A stretch of 64,000 bases of DNA from Amoebidium appalachense. Taxonomy: Eukaryota; Ichthyosporea. Positions within the stretch are counted from its first letter, which is position 1; each line of letters starts with the position of its first letter. Below, one piece after another: positions 55,347 to 64,000 of the stretch. The notes under the pieces are model-generated. The model worked only from the letters and a program-made list of their open reading frames with translations, searched no databases and had not been told where the DNA came from. The position numbers were made by a program, and so were the translations under genes. The stretch lies in assembly GCA_963693365.1 (NCBI GenBank), contig CAVNZM010000013.1:7378001-7442000 (forward strand), read 5' to 3'.

Positions 55347-55441
55347 GTTTCGTGTGAGTGTTTGAAAAACAAGTTTGTTGTGTGTCGCCTTTTACTATTG
55401 AGTGTCAGTGTTGAAATGAGTGAATGTGACCGTGTGTGCTG

Positions 55442-55449
55442 CTTTTATA
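55442..55449 (-). promoter_or_regulatory. TATA box of gene G
   Basis: On the minus strand GGCATATAAAAGC, identical over 13 bp to the gene F promoter. It lies about 96 bp before the ATG at 55346. ATTGG (CCAAT) words lie further upstream (about 55490-55605). Confidence 0.75.
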
Positions 55450-55639
55450 TGCCACGGTACAAAGCAGCTTACAGCAATGGTGCCAAGGCTCAATGGGATA
55501 GATCTCTCCAATCAACGGTCATTGTCACTCAAACGGCCTTGATGGTTGGCAAAGTATCACGTCTAAGCTTGATGAAAACAAACCCGTGGCTGCTAACCAT
55601 TGGCCGGGTATAGATCTAACCAAAAAAGGAAGGCACAAC

Positions 55640-56060
55640 AAATTAGTGCCTGCACACGGAGCATGCCTATAGGCTGTTTAGACACCACACGTGTAGGGCG
55701 CTGCCTCTTGGCACCAACCAGAAGAGGTAGAAATTGGTGCCTGCACACGGAGCATGCCTATAGGCTGTTTAGACACCACACGTGTAGGGCGCTGCCTCTT
55801 GGCACCAACCAGAAGAGGTAGAAATTGGTGCCTGCACACGGAGCATGCCTATAGGCTGTTTAGACACCACACGTGTAGGGCGCTGCCTCTTGGCACCAAC
55901 CAGAAGAGGGTAGAAATTGGTGCCTGCACACGGAGCATGCCTATAGGCTGTTTAGACACCACACGTGTAGGGCGCTGCCTCTTGGCACCAACCAGAAGAG
56001 GGTAGAAATTGGTGCCTGCACACGGAGCATGCCTATAGGCTGTTTAGACACCACACGTGT
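55640..56060 (+). repeat. Tandem repeat, 91-92-bp unit, about five copies
   Basis: The unit contains GTGCCTGCACACGGAGCATG, CCTATAGGCTGTTTAGACAC and GGCGCTGCCTCTTGGCACCA. Copies are almost identical, and the array stops at the inner edge of the right inverted repeat. Confidence 0.95.
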
Positions 56061-56088
56061 TGTGGCCTCTGCCTTTATCACCCACACA

Positions 56089-56665
56089 GCCGCATGGTGC
56101 CAACATACACTATCCACGCTGTGAGTGGCATGCCAGTCTCCCCTGCTCCCCTGCCCCCCTACCCCCCAGCTCCCCTGCTCCCCTGCTCCCCTGCTCCCCT
56201 GCTCCCCTGTCTCCCGGAACCAGGCACCCAGTGTGACCATGGCCATATGCACACCCACACACTGAGTGGCTCCCCTGCTCCCCTGCCTCCCGGAACCAGG
56301 CCCCGGCGCAGGGCCAGTGAGTGCTCCCCTGCCCCCCTGCCTCCCGGAACCACGCCCCGGCGCAGGGCCAGTGAGTGCTCCCCTGCCCCCCTGCCTCCCG
56401 GAACCACGCCCCGGCGCAGTGGCAGCTATTTTTAGATATAGAGATTCCATGGCCACATGGCCAGATGGCCAGATCATTTTGCTCACCGTTTTATCCCGTT
56501 TTATCCACCTTTTTTCACACACTGAATTTGACCTGGCCATCTGGCCATCTGGGTAGAGACCGTTTTCTGTTCTGATATTGGAGAACTGTCTGATAGTGAT
56601 AGCAAATGTCATTCGAAGAACAATCGGGAAACCCCGTGGTGTGACAACCAATCAGAATGAAGCAA
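56089..56665 (-). repeat. Right terminal inverted repeat
   Basis: Reverse complement of 41280-41881. It is slightly shorter because copy numbers in the GC-rich CAGGGGAG runs differ. The outer end is AATGAAGCAA. Confidence 0.9.
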
Positions 56666-56669
56666 TATT

Positions 56670-57030
56670 GGGATATTCGGGTTGGTTGTAAGGTTTTCCG
56701 GGTCGGGCCGAAGGCCCTGCAGGCCCGTCTATTGTGCCATAGGCCGTAGGCCGCTAGGCCTGGGGCGCCGGGGACCGGGGCCCGGCCCGGCCCGCGAGCC
56801 ACCCCGGCCCGGCCCGGCCCCCCCCGGGGCCCCGGGGTTAGCAGAATCTGCTAACCCCGGGGCCCCGGGGGTGCCGGGCCGGGCCGGGGTGGCTCGCGGG
56901 CCGGGCCGGACCCCCGGTCCCCGGCGCCCCAGGCCTAGCGGCCTAGGGCCTATGGCCCAATAGACGGGCCTGCGGCCTGTTAGGGCCTTCGGCCCGACCC
57001 GGAAAACCTTACAACCAACCCGAATATCCC
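56670..57030. repeat. 361-bp near-perfect palindrome
   Basis: The left arm begins GGGATATTCGGGTTGGTTGT and the right arm ends with its complement CCAACCCGAATATCCC. The centre is TTAGCAGAATCTGCTAA with no loop. The arms are extremely GC-rich (CCCGGCCCGG words) with only scattered mismatches. It starts five bases outside the right inverted repeat. Could be a fold-back transposon, a hairpin end or a head-to-head duplication. Confidence 0.92.
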
Positions 57031-57725
57031 AAGTTAGCCCCAAAAAGTGACCTTTAGATCCATGCGCAGCTGCCTTATATAGTATGATCTGAAACTTTTG
57101 TCCAATGAAAATCGTTATCGCTCCCAATTTGGAAAGTGACTTTCGGGCCAAAAAGCTACCTAATCGGATCGCTAAAACGGTTTGGGTCTCTGCACGGTAG
57201 TATACCCGTGACTACTGAACCGGCCCGTATGAAAGGGATAGATATACGCGGCAGCGTTTTGATTCCTTTGCCAACTTCATGCCGAGTGAAGGGAGTACTT
57301 GCTTGTGTACTTACCCCCCCCCAAATGAAAATTTTTGTGTTTTTCAATTTAAAGGTTTGGGCATTTCAGGGGCTGAACATTAGCATATATATGAATGACA
57401 GTGTATGCGCGCAGCGTGCATGCTTTGGTGTCATCGATTGCATGATCATGAACATATATCCGGTTTATTTTGTTGTCAAAAAAAAGCATAAGCTATCTCT
57501 AATATATAGTAAGCTATGAAGCCCAAATACGGAACGACACCCCTCAAACAACAGTTCTTTCAATCAAAGAGCACCCTTATTTCTGGTGTTATCTCTGATC
57601 CACACCCGCGCCGCTATCTGCATGCGGAGCTTATGCCCCAGTTCTTCTCACGCTAGCGTTTTGATAATGTTGCTTATAGAATTAGTTCTATTTTTCTATG
57701 ACATAAATGTTTTAACACACACAGC
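57031..57725 (+). other. Spacer without a recognisable gene
   Basis: Ordinary composition. A 127-codon frame at 57136-57519 has no recognisable domain. Nothing else supported. Confidence 0.4.
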
Positions 57726-59454
57726 ATGCGTATAGGGTGGGTCAGAAGATATCATAAAATGAGCTTCTTTAGCCCACCAAGGCCCTACACGTGTGACTGT
57801 GGCATAGACACGTTTGCCACCCTCTCAGACTTTCAATACCACCAACACGCACACACATCTAAGTGTGAGTGTGAAGAGCCAGTATGGGTGAAAGAGGAGT
57901 ACACGCCCGAGGAAGTACACACGTATGGGCAGGAGGATGGGATGGAGTAAGGGAGAGGGAGCAAGACGGGTGAAGGAGAGAGGTTTGTGTGCGGCATAGA
58001 GGGGTGTGTCCTAGTGTAAAAGCGCAAGAGACACCTGAGACGACATCAGAAAAAACGTCACCCGGATACTTACATTCCTAAGTTTATAAGGCGGGAAAGG
58101 TATGGAGGGGGACCGTTTTTTCTGTGCGGTATGGAAGGGTGTGATAGGGAGTACCAAACAAACAAAGGCATGAGAAGACACCAAAGGCAGTGCCACCCAG
58201 AAGATTATGCCAGGCGGTGGGGAGAGACACGAATCACAACGTGGGAAAGCAAGCGTTGGGTGGAGGATGGGAGGGAGGAGAGCGGGATTATGAAAACTGA
58301 CGACAGGGAAAGTGAAAAGGAAGAGGGAGGGGAAGAGAGTGAAGGAAAGGCAGGGAAGCGGCTTCATGTGTGTCCACACGAAAACTGCGGTAAGCTGTTT
58401 ACTCGAGCGTCTCAGACAGCATATGTTTGTGGTTGGTTGGAAAGAAAAAAAGTGGTGGAGGAGGGTGTCAGGAGCGGGGAGGAAGGAGGGGTGGAGAGTG
58501 ACTTAAGAGAGGCAGAAAGTGACTTAAGAGAGGTGAAAAGTGAGTATGGAGAGGTGGAAAGTGACTTTAGAGCGGTGGAACGTGACGAGAGAAGTGGAGG
58601 GTGACTTCAGGGAAGTGGAAAGTGACGTTAGAGAGGTAGGAAGTGAAACATCGGAGGCGACTTGAGTCGCATTAGAGGGAGACGACCTAGACTGACACAC
58701 TGTCCAGTGATAGGTTGTGAGAGAGTCCTTTTGTATCGGTCAAACATGTACCAACACATACAAACACACGACATAAGAGGAGTGGAAATCACCTGTCCGA
58801 TAATTGGCTGTGGCTATGTCACGACAAAGAACATGCGCATGGTGAGGCACCGGTGGGTAGAACACGGAGATGAATTGGCAAGGTGGAAAGATGATTGGGA
58901 TGGGAGCAGTGACGAACACACAGAAGACGACGACACAACTGATGATGTGTCGTCTGAAAGCGAGAAGGAGGGAGAAGAGGAAAATGGGTGGGAAAAGGAG
59001 CAAATGGAGGAGAGATTTGAAAACGCCGCAGAGGATGCAGTTGTGAAAAATGGAGCCGGGATATGATTGGGTGGAAAACCGGACTGTGGAAAACGGTGTG
59101 AACCGCAAGCGCGCACCAGGAAACGAGGGCGTAAAGGAGAATACCGGAGTTTTTGAGGGCGAAAACGGAAAGGGTGTGAAGAGAGGGGGCGATGGTGCAG
59201 GGGGTGAGACAGTGGAAAAGAAAAAAGCCAAAGTGAGATAAGAGAACGAATTATACGAAGATGAGTTGGAGGGGGAAAGCGCGGGAGGGGAAAACGAAAA
59301 CCACGTAAACCATGTGTTGGATTTCGATGTCCGATGCGTCGAGTGCGACTACATAGGACCTCCCCGTAAGGTGAGGATCCATATGGGGGCAATGCACAAG
59401 AGGATTAAGCGGTTTATCTGTGATAAGCCAGGCTGTACGTATGCGTCTGGGTAG
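57726..59454 (+). pseudogene. Decayed C2H2 zinc-finger gene
   Basis: Zinc-finger pieces are spread over several frames: CDCGIDTFATLSDFQYHQH (about 57795), a second finger cut by TAA within CGIEGCVLV (about 58010), CGMEGCDREYQTNKGMRRH (about 58125), CPVIGCERVLLYRSNMYQH (about 58700), CPIIGCGYVTTKNMRMVRH (about 58795) and CVECDYIGPPRKVRIH (about 59340). Between them are a Lys/Glu-rich linker with VESDLRE-like repeats (about 58490-58640) and an acidic stretch (DEHTEDDDTTDD). At least one in-frame stop and several frame changes make an intact protein unlikely, although introns or base errors could explain some. The C-x4-C finger style matches the gene at 39477. Confidence 0.65.
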
Positions 59455-59667
59455 AGTGGCTCTATGCTTAGGCGGAGCAGCAGGGTTCAGATTGCCCCCA
59501 GAAACGCTAACGGGCAGCTGACTATTAAATGATGATATCATCAATGATGAATGCTGTGTGTTTGTACTGTGTTAAGTATGGTGGGTTGTAGTGTTGTTCA
59601 CCATAAGGTCACTGGATGAACCTTGTGAGGTTGGTGGGTGCGTGTGAGTGGGTGGGTGCGACTTTTT

Positions 59668-59686
59668 CTTTTTCTTTTTTTTTTTT

Positions 59687-59717
<31 letters not shown>

Positions 59718-59724
59718 GGGGGTT
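59668..59724. repeat. Poly-T to poly-G composite tract
   Basis: About 28 T then about 26 G, downstream of the zinc-finger remnant. Confidence 0.95.
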
Positions 59725-60022
59725 GGATACAGAAATCTGATGGGGGCTATGCAGCCACTTGCACAGCTGAGTAGCATCGATTTTTGGGATTTTTGCGAAG
59801 GTATTTCATAATGAGTCGTAGTACAATGTTACTTTTTTGTTGTACTAATAGAATACCACCAACATAATGAATACTAAAGTTTTGTACATATTTCAGATGT
59901 CAAAAACCTATTTACGTATTCTGTCCACCTCAGTGAAATGGATGAACCGCGTCCGATTTCAGTTAAATGAATGTACGATGATTAAGTGGCATGTATATGT
60001 GAGGCTTGATGAGACTTTACCC

Positions 60023-60056
<34 letters not shown>

Positions 60057-60121
60057 AACTTTAAAAAAAAAACACAACCACCACGGTGTGACCACGTGAC
60101 GCAGAAACGTGTGCCCAAGCA

Positions 60122-60171
<50 letters not shown>

Positions 60172-60218
60172 TACAAACACACACGCACACACGCACGCAT
60201 ACCCACACCCACCCCAAC

Positions 60219-60275
<57 letters not shown>

Positions 60276-60360
60276 TGACACACACACACACACACACAGC
60301 CACAGGGTTGCACACACATCAAACCAAAACATTTGTAGACATACACACACACACAAAAAG
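60023..60360. repeat. Poly-C/poly-A and (CA)n tracts
   Basis: C-run 60024-60054, A-run 60064-60071 and CA repeats 60127-60300 with short breaks. Confidence 0.95.
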
Positions 60361-60521
60361 CATGCATATGGTCGTCACACTTACACATACCCCAGTTAGA
60401 CTCACACCTACATATGCATGGACGTTGACATAGCAAGTGTAGGCAACTTATCCGCAAGGGGTGCTAGCAATCTGAGTCGGAGCCTCGCAGGGGGGGTACC
60501 AGCGGGTGGAGAGGGAGGGAT

Positions 60522-60563
<42 letters not shown>

Positions 60564-61243
60564 GGTGGAATGCTTACCGGGTCCGCGTATCGTAAGTGCA
60601 TGCCAGTCATTCACGGGATCATTGCACATTGTTGACCGCTCCCTCCGGTCAATCGGAAACACAACATGTGCCCCATATGCATGATATGTACATCATACTA
60701 CAAATGAAATGCACCCCTTAGTAATGTTACCTACTATATGTACGGTCACAACACAAGAACCCCTAACCCTACAGACAAAAAAAAAAAGAAGAAGAAGAAG
60801 CTAACTAATCAACCGGGTTGGGAGGGTGATATCTGTGTGTGACGTGGCCGCAGGGATTGGAAACAAAGCTGGGCAGTTAGATAGTCAGCCGTGCTCTAGA
60901 AGGAAGTCAATGATGGTAAAGTGTTGTGCAGGGTGGCAGGAAGTGGATAGGTGTGTGAGGAGTGTGGCGGAAAAGGAGGCCTGTGTGGCTAACGGAATAA
61001 ATGGAAACACAATATTAATACACCGGCCCACACAGCAACGGCACCAAGGATGTGACCCACTAGGGCACAACAGAGGAAACATCAGAAAACGGTTACCCCG
61101 CCATTGAAGCGCCCATTGTGCTAGTAAACCACTAAGGAAGCCCACTATGCTATCGGCTAGTGACCATTTCTCACGGCCTGTGGAGCAAACATATTGCACT
61201 AAGGGTTTGTGCGTAATCTGGTATACGTTTTTTTTTTTTTTTT

Positions 61244-61289
<46 letters not shown>

Positions 61290-61676
61290 CGAGGGGCAAG
61301 GGGATTACGAGTGATTTGTCCCGTTTTTTGGAAGACTGCCTTCAACTATGTAATAGCTACAGTTTGTTTTCGTTTTTTGTTTTTTAATTTTATGTACAAT
61401 GGGCAAGTAACCAAAGTCAAATAGACTTTACCCTACGTCCACACCTGCATTGTCTGAGCATGCTCAGCGCGTATCACCAATTAAAATGAACAGGCTTCTG
61501 TTTCTGATCAATATTTCTGCTTCTTTCTGAGATAGTTTTGGAATGCACAGCTAGTAATTAGTTCATATCAAATCAAATAACAACCATATAAACAAAAGTT
61601 TCAAATCTTAGGAGAAACCTCCCCTCCCACCTCCTCTTCCCCCCTCCCGCCACCCCCCCCCCCCCCCCCCCCCCCC

Positions 61677-61726
<50 letters not shown>

Positions 61727-62812
61727 ACACAGACACACACACACACACACACACACGATCTCTGTACATCATACGGTTAGTGGTTTCCACACACGTACAA
61801 AAACTACCAAAATACACAGCATACATCTCCGACCAAGTACACTAATGATCACTCACCCATTCACACACTACTTCTATTGCTACCTTAATTGCAAACCCCA
61901 ATCACACATAAAGGACTTGGTCAACATTCCAGCACCTCATGCCCTTTGCTGATTGGCCCATGCAGTTGTAGAAAAGCCTTATATAGCTATCCCTTGACCC
62001 GCACCTTGGGGTATGCCCCACAGCCGTTGATGCCACACATGTTCTCGTCCTTTGCCTGCGTGGGGAGATTTCATTGGTCAGTGAGTGTGTCTCTGTCGTC
62101 AGTGCATTCCTTGTACACATGTGCCGACTGTGTGTGTGTGTGTGTGCGTAGTGTGTGCTATTGTTTGTGGGTCAAGGACCGAACTGAAGCCTCCCCCCCC
62201 CCCCTCCCCCCTCCCCCCCCCCCCCCCCCCCCCCCCATGCCCGGACAAGCCACACAGAAGCACTTCTTCCCGTTGGTTTATAATATGTGGTGTTTGTTGG
62301 TTGCAGGTGTCTGGGAGTTTTTGGCGAATGAATGAACCGGTGTGTGTGTGTGTGTGTGTGTGTGGCGTGTGCGCGCGCACGCACCTACGTGCACATGCCC
62401 GTGCCCATGTGTGTGCTGTGTGTCTGTGCATACACGAGGCTCATTCTGCATGCGTGTGCATGTCCAGCTTTGTATGCACATTCTCAGCTAAAGCAGCCCC
62501 GGCGGGGGGGGGGGGGGGGGGGGGGGGAAGGAGGGAGAAAGGGACAACAATAAGAGGAAAGGGGCGGGCTGGCCCGAAGGGGGGGGGAGGGGGGGGGGAT
62601 AGGAGGAGAGAGAGTGGGAACGAGAGAGAAGGGGGAGAGAGAGACAAAAATAGAGAGGCGGGGGGGGGGGGGGGGGGGGGGGGGAAGAAAAGTGTGAGAG
62701 AGATAGATAATATGGAGAGAGAACAGAGAACGGTTGGGGACACGGGTGTCCCCACCTCCCCTTTATTTTTCATCTCTCCTTCTTCTTCTTTTCTTCTTTC
62801 TTTCTTTCTTTC
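60361..62812. other. Gene-poor stretch, possibly downstream part of the papain-like gene
   Basis: Contains a G-run (60521-60562), a T-to-G composite (61228-61289), a poly-C block (61650-61725), TG and G-rich tracts (62340-62720) and short frames without domains. A TTATATAG word at 61979 could be a promoter, but nothing follows it that I recognise. Further 3' exons of the minus-strand gene may lie here; I could not place one with confidence. Confidence 0.4.
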
Positions 62813-62845
62813 TTTTTTTTTTTTTTTTTTTGGGGGGGGGGGGGG
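62813..62845. repeat. Poly-T to poly-G composite tract
   Basis: On the sense strand of the papain-like gene this reads C-run then A-run, starting about 13 nt after its 5' splice site. Confidence 0.93.
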
Positions 62846-62858
62846 TATCGATACTCAC

Positions 62859-63714
62859 TATGTAGAAGTACCCGCCATCCAGACCCCACTTATCGCCAAA
62901 TGATGCCCTTATGATCCAGTAGTTCTCTGTGTTGGTGGTCTTGTAGCCTACAACCACACCAGTGTAGTCTGCCGTGCTGGGGTCCTGCGTGCGCATGCGT
63001 GAGTGAGTGGGTGGGTGTTTGTGTGTGGGGAAAGAGGGGGCGAGTGGGGGGAGGGGGGGGGGGGAGGGGGTGCCGTAGGTGAGAAAGAGAGAGGGAGAGG
63101 GAGAGAGAGAGAGAGAAAGAGTAGAGAGAGGAGAGTGAGAGAGAAGGTGAGAGGGTGTGTGTGTGTCCTGAGGGGGAGGGTGTGTGTGTGTGTTTGTGTG
63201 TGTGCGCGCGAGCGCGCACCCACGCTGTGCGTGTATGTGTGTTGGTACCCGATTGTAGGTGCATGCGTGCAAGCACAAATACCTGTTTGTGTGCAAATCC
63301 ATGGATAAAGAAATGGACAGAACAAAAAAAAAAAACATTCCTCAAATATACACAACAGATACCAAAGCAATTGCGCAGCCAAGAGGCAGACACTTGCAGA
63401 CCCCATCATCAGGGGGGTTTGAATGTGTCATAAAGTACGAAGCACACAAGAACAACGGATAACACGGTACAGAATGCAAACCATACATAAAGAGTATGCA
63501 TAATAAGCAGAGCCCATCCTCAGGAGAAGGCCACGTCATCCACAGTACCCGAGTTTCGACCCATTCACCTCGTTAACGAAATCCAACTCGGATACTGTTT
63601 CACTTGAACATGGGTGGGTCACCCGTCTTGATCAGAGACGAGCAGGGGTTACTTACGCAGGCATGGGCAGTGGGAAAGGCCGAGGAGTGGTGGTGGTGTG
63701 TGTGTGTGTGTGGT

Positions 63715-63747
<33 letters not shown>

Positions 63748-63936
63748 TGGGAGAGAATGAATGTATACATCCGAGCATCTTCGTGAGGAGTAAACACCCC
63801 CAGTATAGAGCTGCAGGTCCGTGTGGAAGTTAAAGGCCACAGTGACAGGGCCATTCGAGGCCACCACCTTCATCATGTCACTCTCCATGCGCATACCCCC
63901 CTTGATCTGCATAACGTCTGTAACGTTGGCTACTAT
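62859..63936 (-). CDS. Papain-family (C1A) protein lacking catalytic residues, C-terminal exons
   Basis: Two exons in phase 0: 63769-63936 (56 codons) and 62859-62984 (42 codons). The first has the C1A signature VVASNGPVTVAFNFHTDLQL followed by YTGGVYSS and a conserved Cys. The second has VVVGYKTTNTENYWIIR and WGLDGGYFYI. Where active enzymes have N-H-A before the VGY strand, this protein has ADYTG, so the catalytic His is missing. Where they have N-S-W-G after YWI, it has A-S-F-G, so the catalytic Asn is missing too. It should be a non-cleaving homologue. The exon with the active-site Cys lies beyond the right edge. The last donor is GTGAGT (62853-62858); the final exon was not found. Confidence 0.75.
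63405..63524 (-). repeat. Short dispersed repeat, copy 3
   Basis: Minus-strand copy of the repeats at 10142 and 11075, inside the intron of the papain-like gene and again in the sense orientation of its host gene. Here the C-run is only six bases, followed by TGATGATGGGGTCTGC. Confidence 0.85.
63706..63747. repeat. (GT)n and poly-G tract
   Basis: On the sense strand of the minus-strand gene: poly-C then CA repeats, about 22 nt after the donor at 63768. Confidence 0.93.
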
Positions 63937-64000
63937 CTGCGTATACGTGTGTGTACGTGTACGTGTGTGTGTGTGTGTGTGGGTGTGTGCGTGTTTAGGT

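Larger units (their letters stand above)
41280..56665. mobile_element. Large terminal-inverted-repeat element carrying at least seven genes
   Basis: Defined by inverted repeats at 41280-41881 and 56089-56665. Between them lie seven supported genes, all apparently intronless and without the poly-C/CA introns of the host genes around them, plus six tandem arrays and a 500-N gap. The genes are 41891-42469 (-), 42678-42950 (+), 44888-46177 (-), 48451-48969 (+), 49433-49789 (-), 51550-52350 (+) and 54150-55346 (-). There is no visible transposase, integrase, DNA polymerase, helicase or capsid gene, so it does not fit Maverick/Polinton or a named virus group on present evidence; the gap could hide such genes. 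No target-site duplication is obvious at the ends. Reading it as one mobile or viral-like unit is inference from the repeat structure and gene style. Confidence 0.65.

Noticed and set aside
41280-56665. Classification as Maverick/Polinton
   Set aside because: The inverted repeats fit, but none of the defining genes (protein-primed polymerase, retroviral-type integrase, protease, packaging ATPase, capsids) is visible in the assembled part.
60826-61107. 93-codon plus-strand frame
   Set aside because: No domain, promoter or splice support; treated as chance.

Overview
The window is eukaryotic nuclear DNA. Its genes are split by GT-AG introns, it carries a broken LINE, promoters have TATA boxes, and long CA/TG, CT/GA, poly-C/poly-G and poly-T/poly-G tracts are everywhere. 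There are no bacterial-style operons. The species cannot be named from the sequence; an intron-rich microbial eukaryote (protist, alga or fungus-like) is my best guess. Several genes are broken only by a one-base change in a homopolymer, which looks like unpolished long-read assembly, and 500 N mark a scaffold gap at 46982-47481.

Layout. 1-541 (-): the 5' part of a membrane-anchored polysaccharide (chitin-type) deacetylase that runs off the left edge. 2984-4740 (-): remains of a LINE reverse transcriptase. 5184-38909 (+): one very large gene that I rebuilt as 38 exons (about 5.0 kb of coding sequence, about 1,670 residues). Nearly all exon junctions agree in phase. The C-terminal half looks like an XPF/ERCC4-type fold followed by helix-hairpin-helix, best matching the meiotic SHOC1/ZIP2 group. 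Almost all long proline, threonine-histidine or cysteine-valine reading frames in this stretch are translations of intronic poly-C and CA/TG tracts, not proteins. 39477-40260 (+): a C2H2 zinc-finger gene.

41280-56665: a 15.4-kb block bounded by near-identical inverted repeats of about 0.6 kb. It holds at least seven intronless genes: a paired Cys/His-motif protein, a two-helix membrane protein, four coiled-coil or low-complexity proteins and one unknown. Between them lie several distinct tandem-repeat arrays, an AT-rich stretch full of a TTGGCAATAC-like motif beside the gap, and matching CCAAT/TATAAAAG promoters. No transposase, integrase, polymerase or capsid gene is visible, but the gap could hide one. 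I read it as an undescribed giant transposon or an endogenous DNA-virus-like element; it is the strongest candidate for something new. Five bases beyond its right end is a 361-bp near-perfect palindrome (56670-57030).

57726-59454 (+): a decayed C2H2 zinc-finger gene, so the block sits between two zinc-finger loci. 62859-63936 (-): the last recognisable exons of a papain-family (C1A) protein whose catalytic His and Asn positions are both replaced. Its 5' part lies beyond the right edge.

A second pattern runs through the host genes. On the sense strand, introns tend to begin with a C-tract within about 10 nt of the 5' splice site, and CA repeats often run straight into the 3' splice site. This holds for the plus-strand giant gene and also, in mirrored orientation, for the minus-strand papain-like gene.
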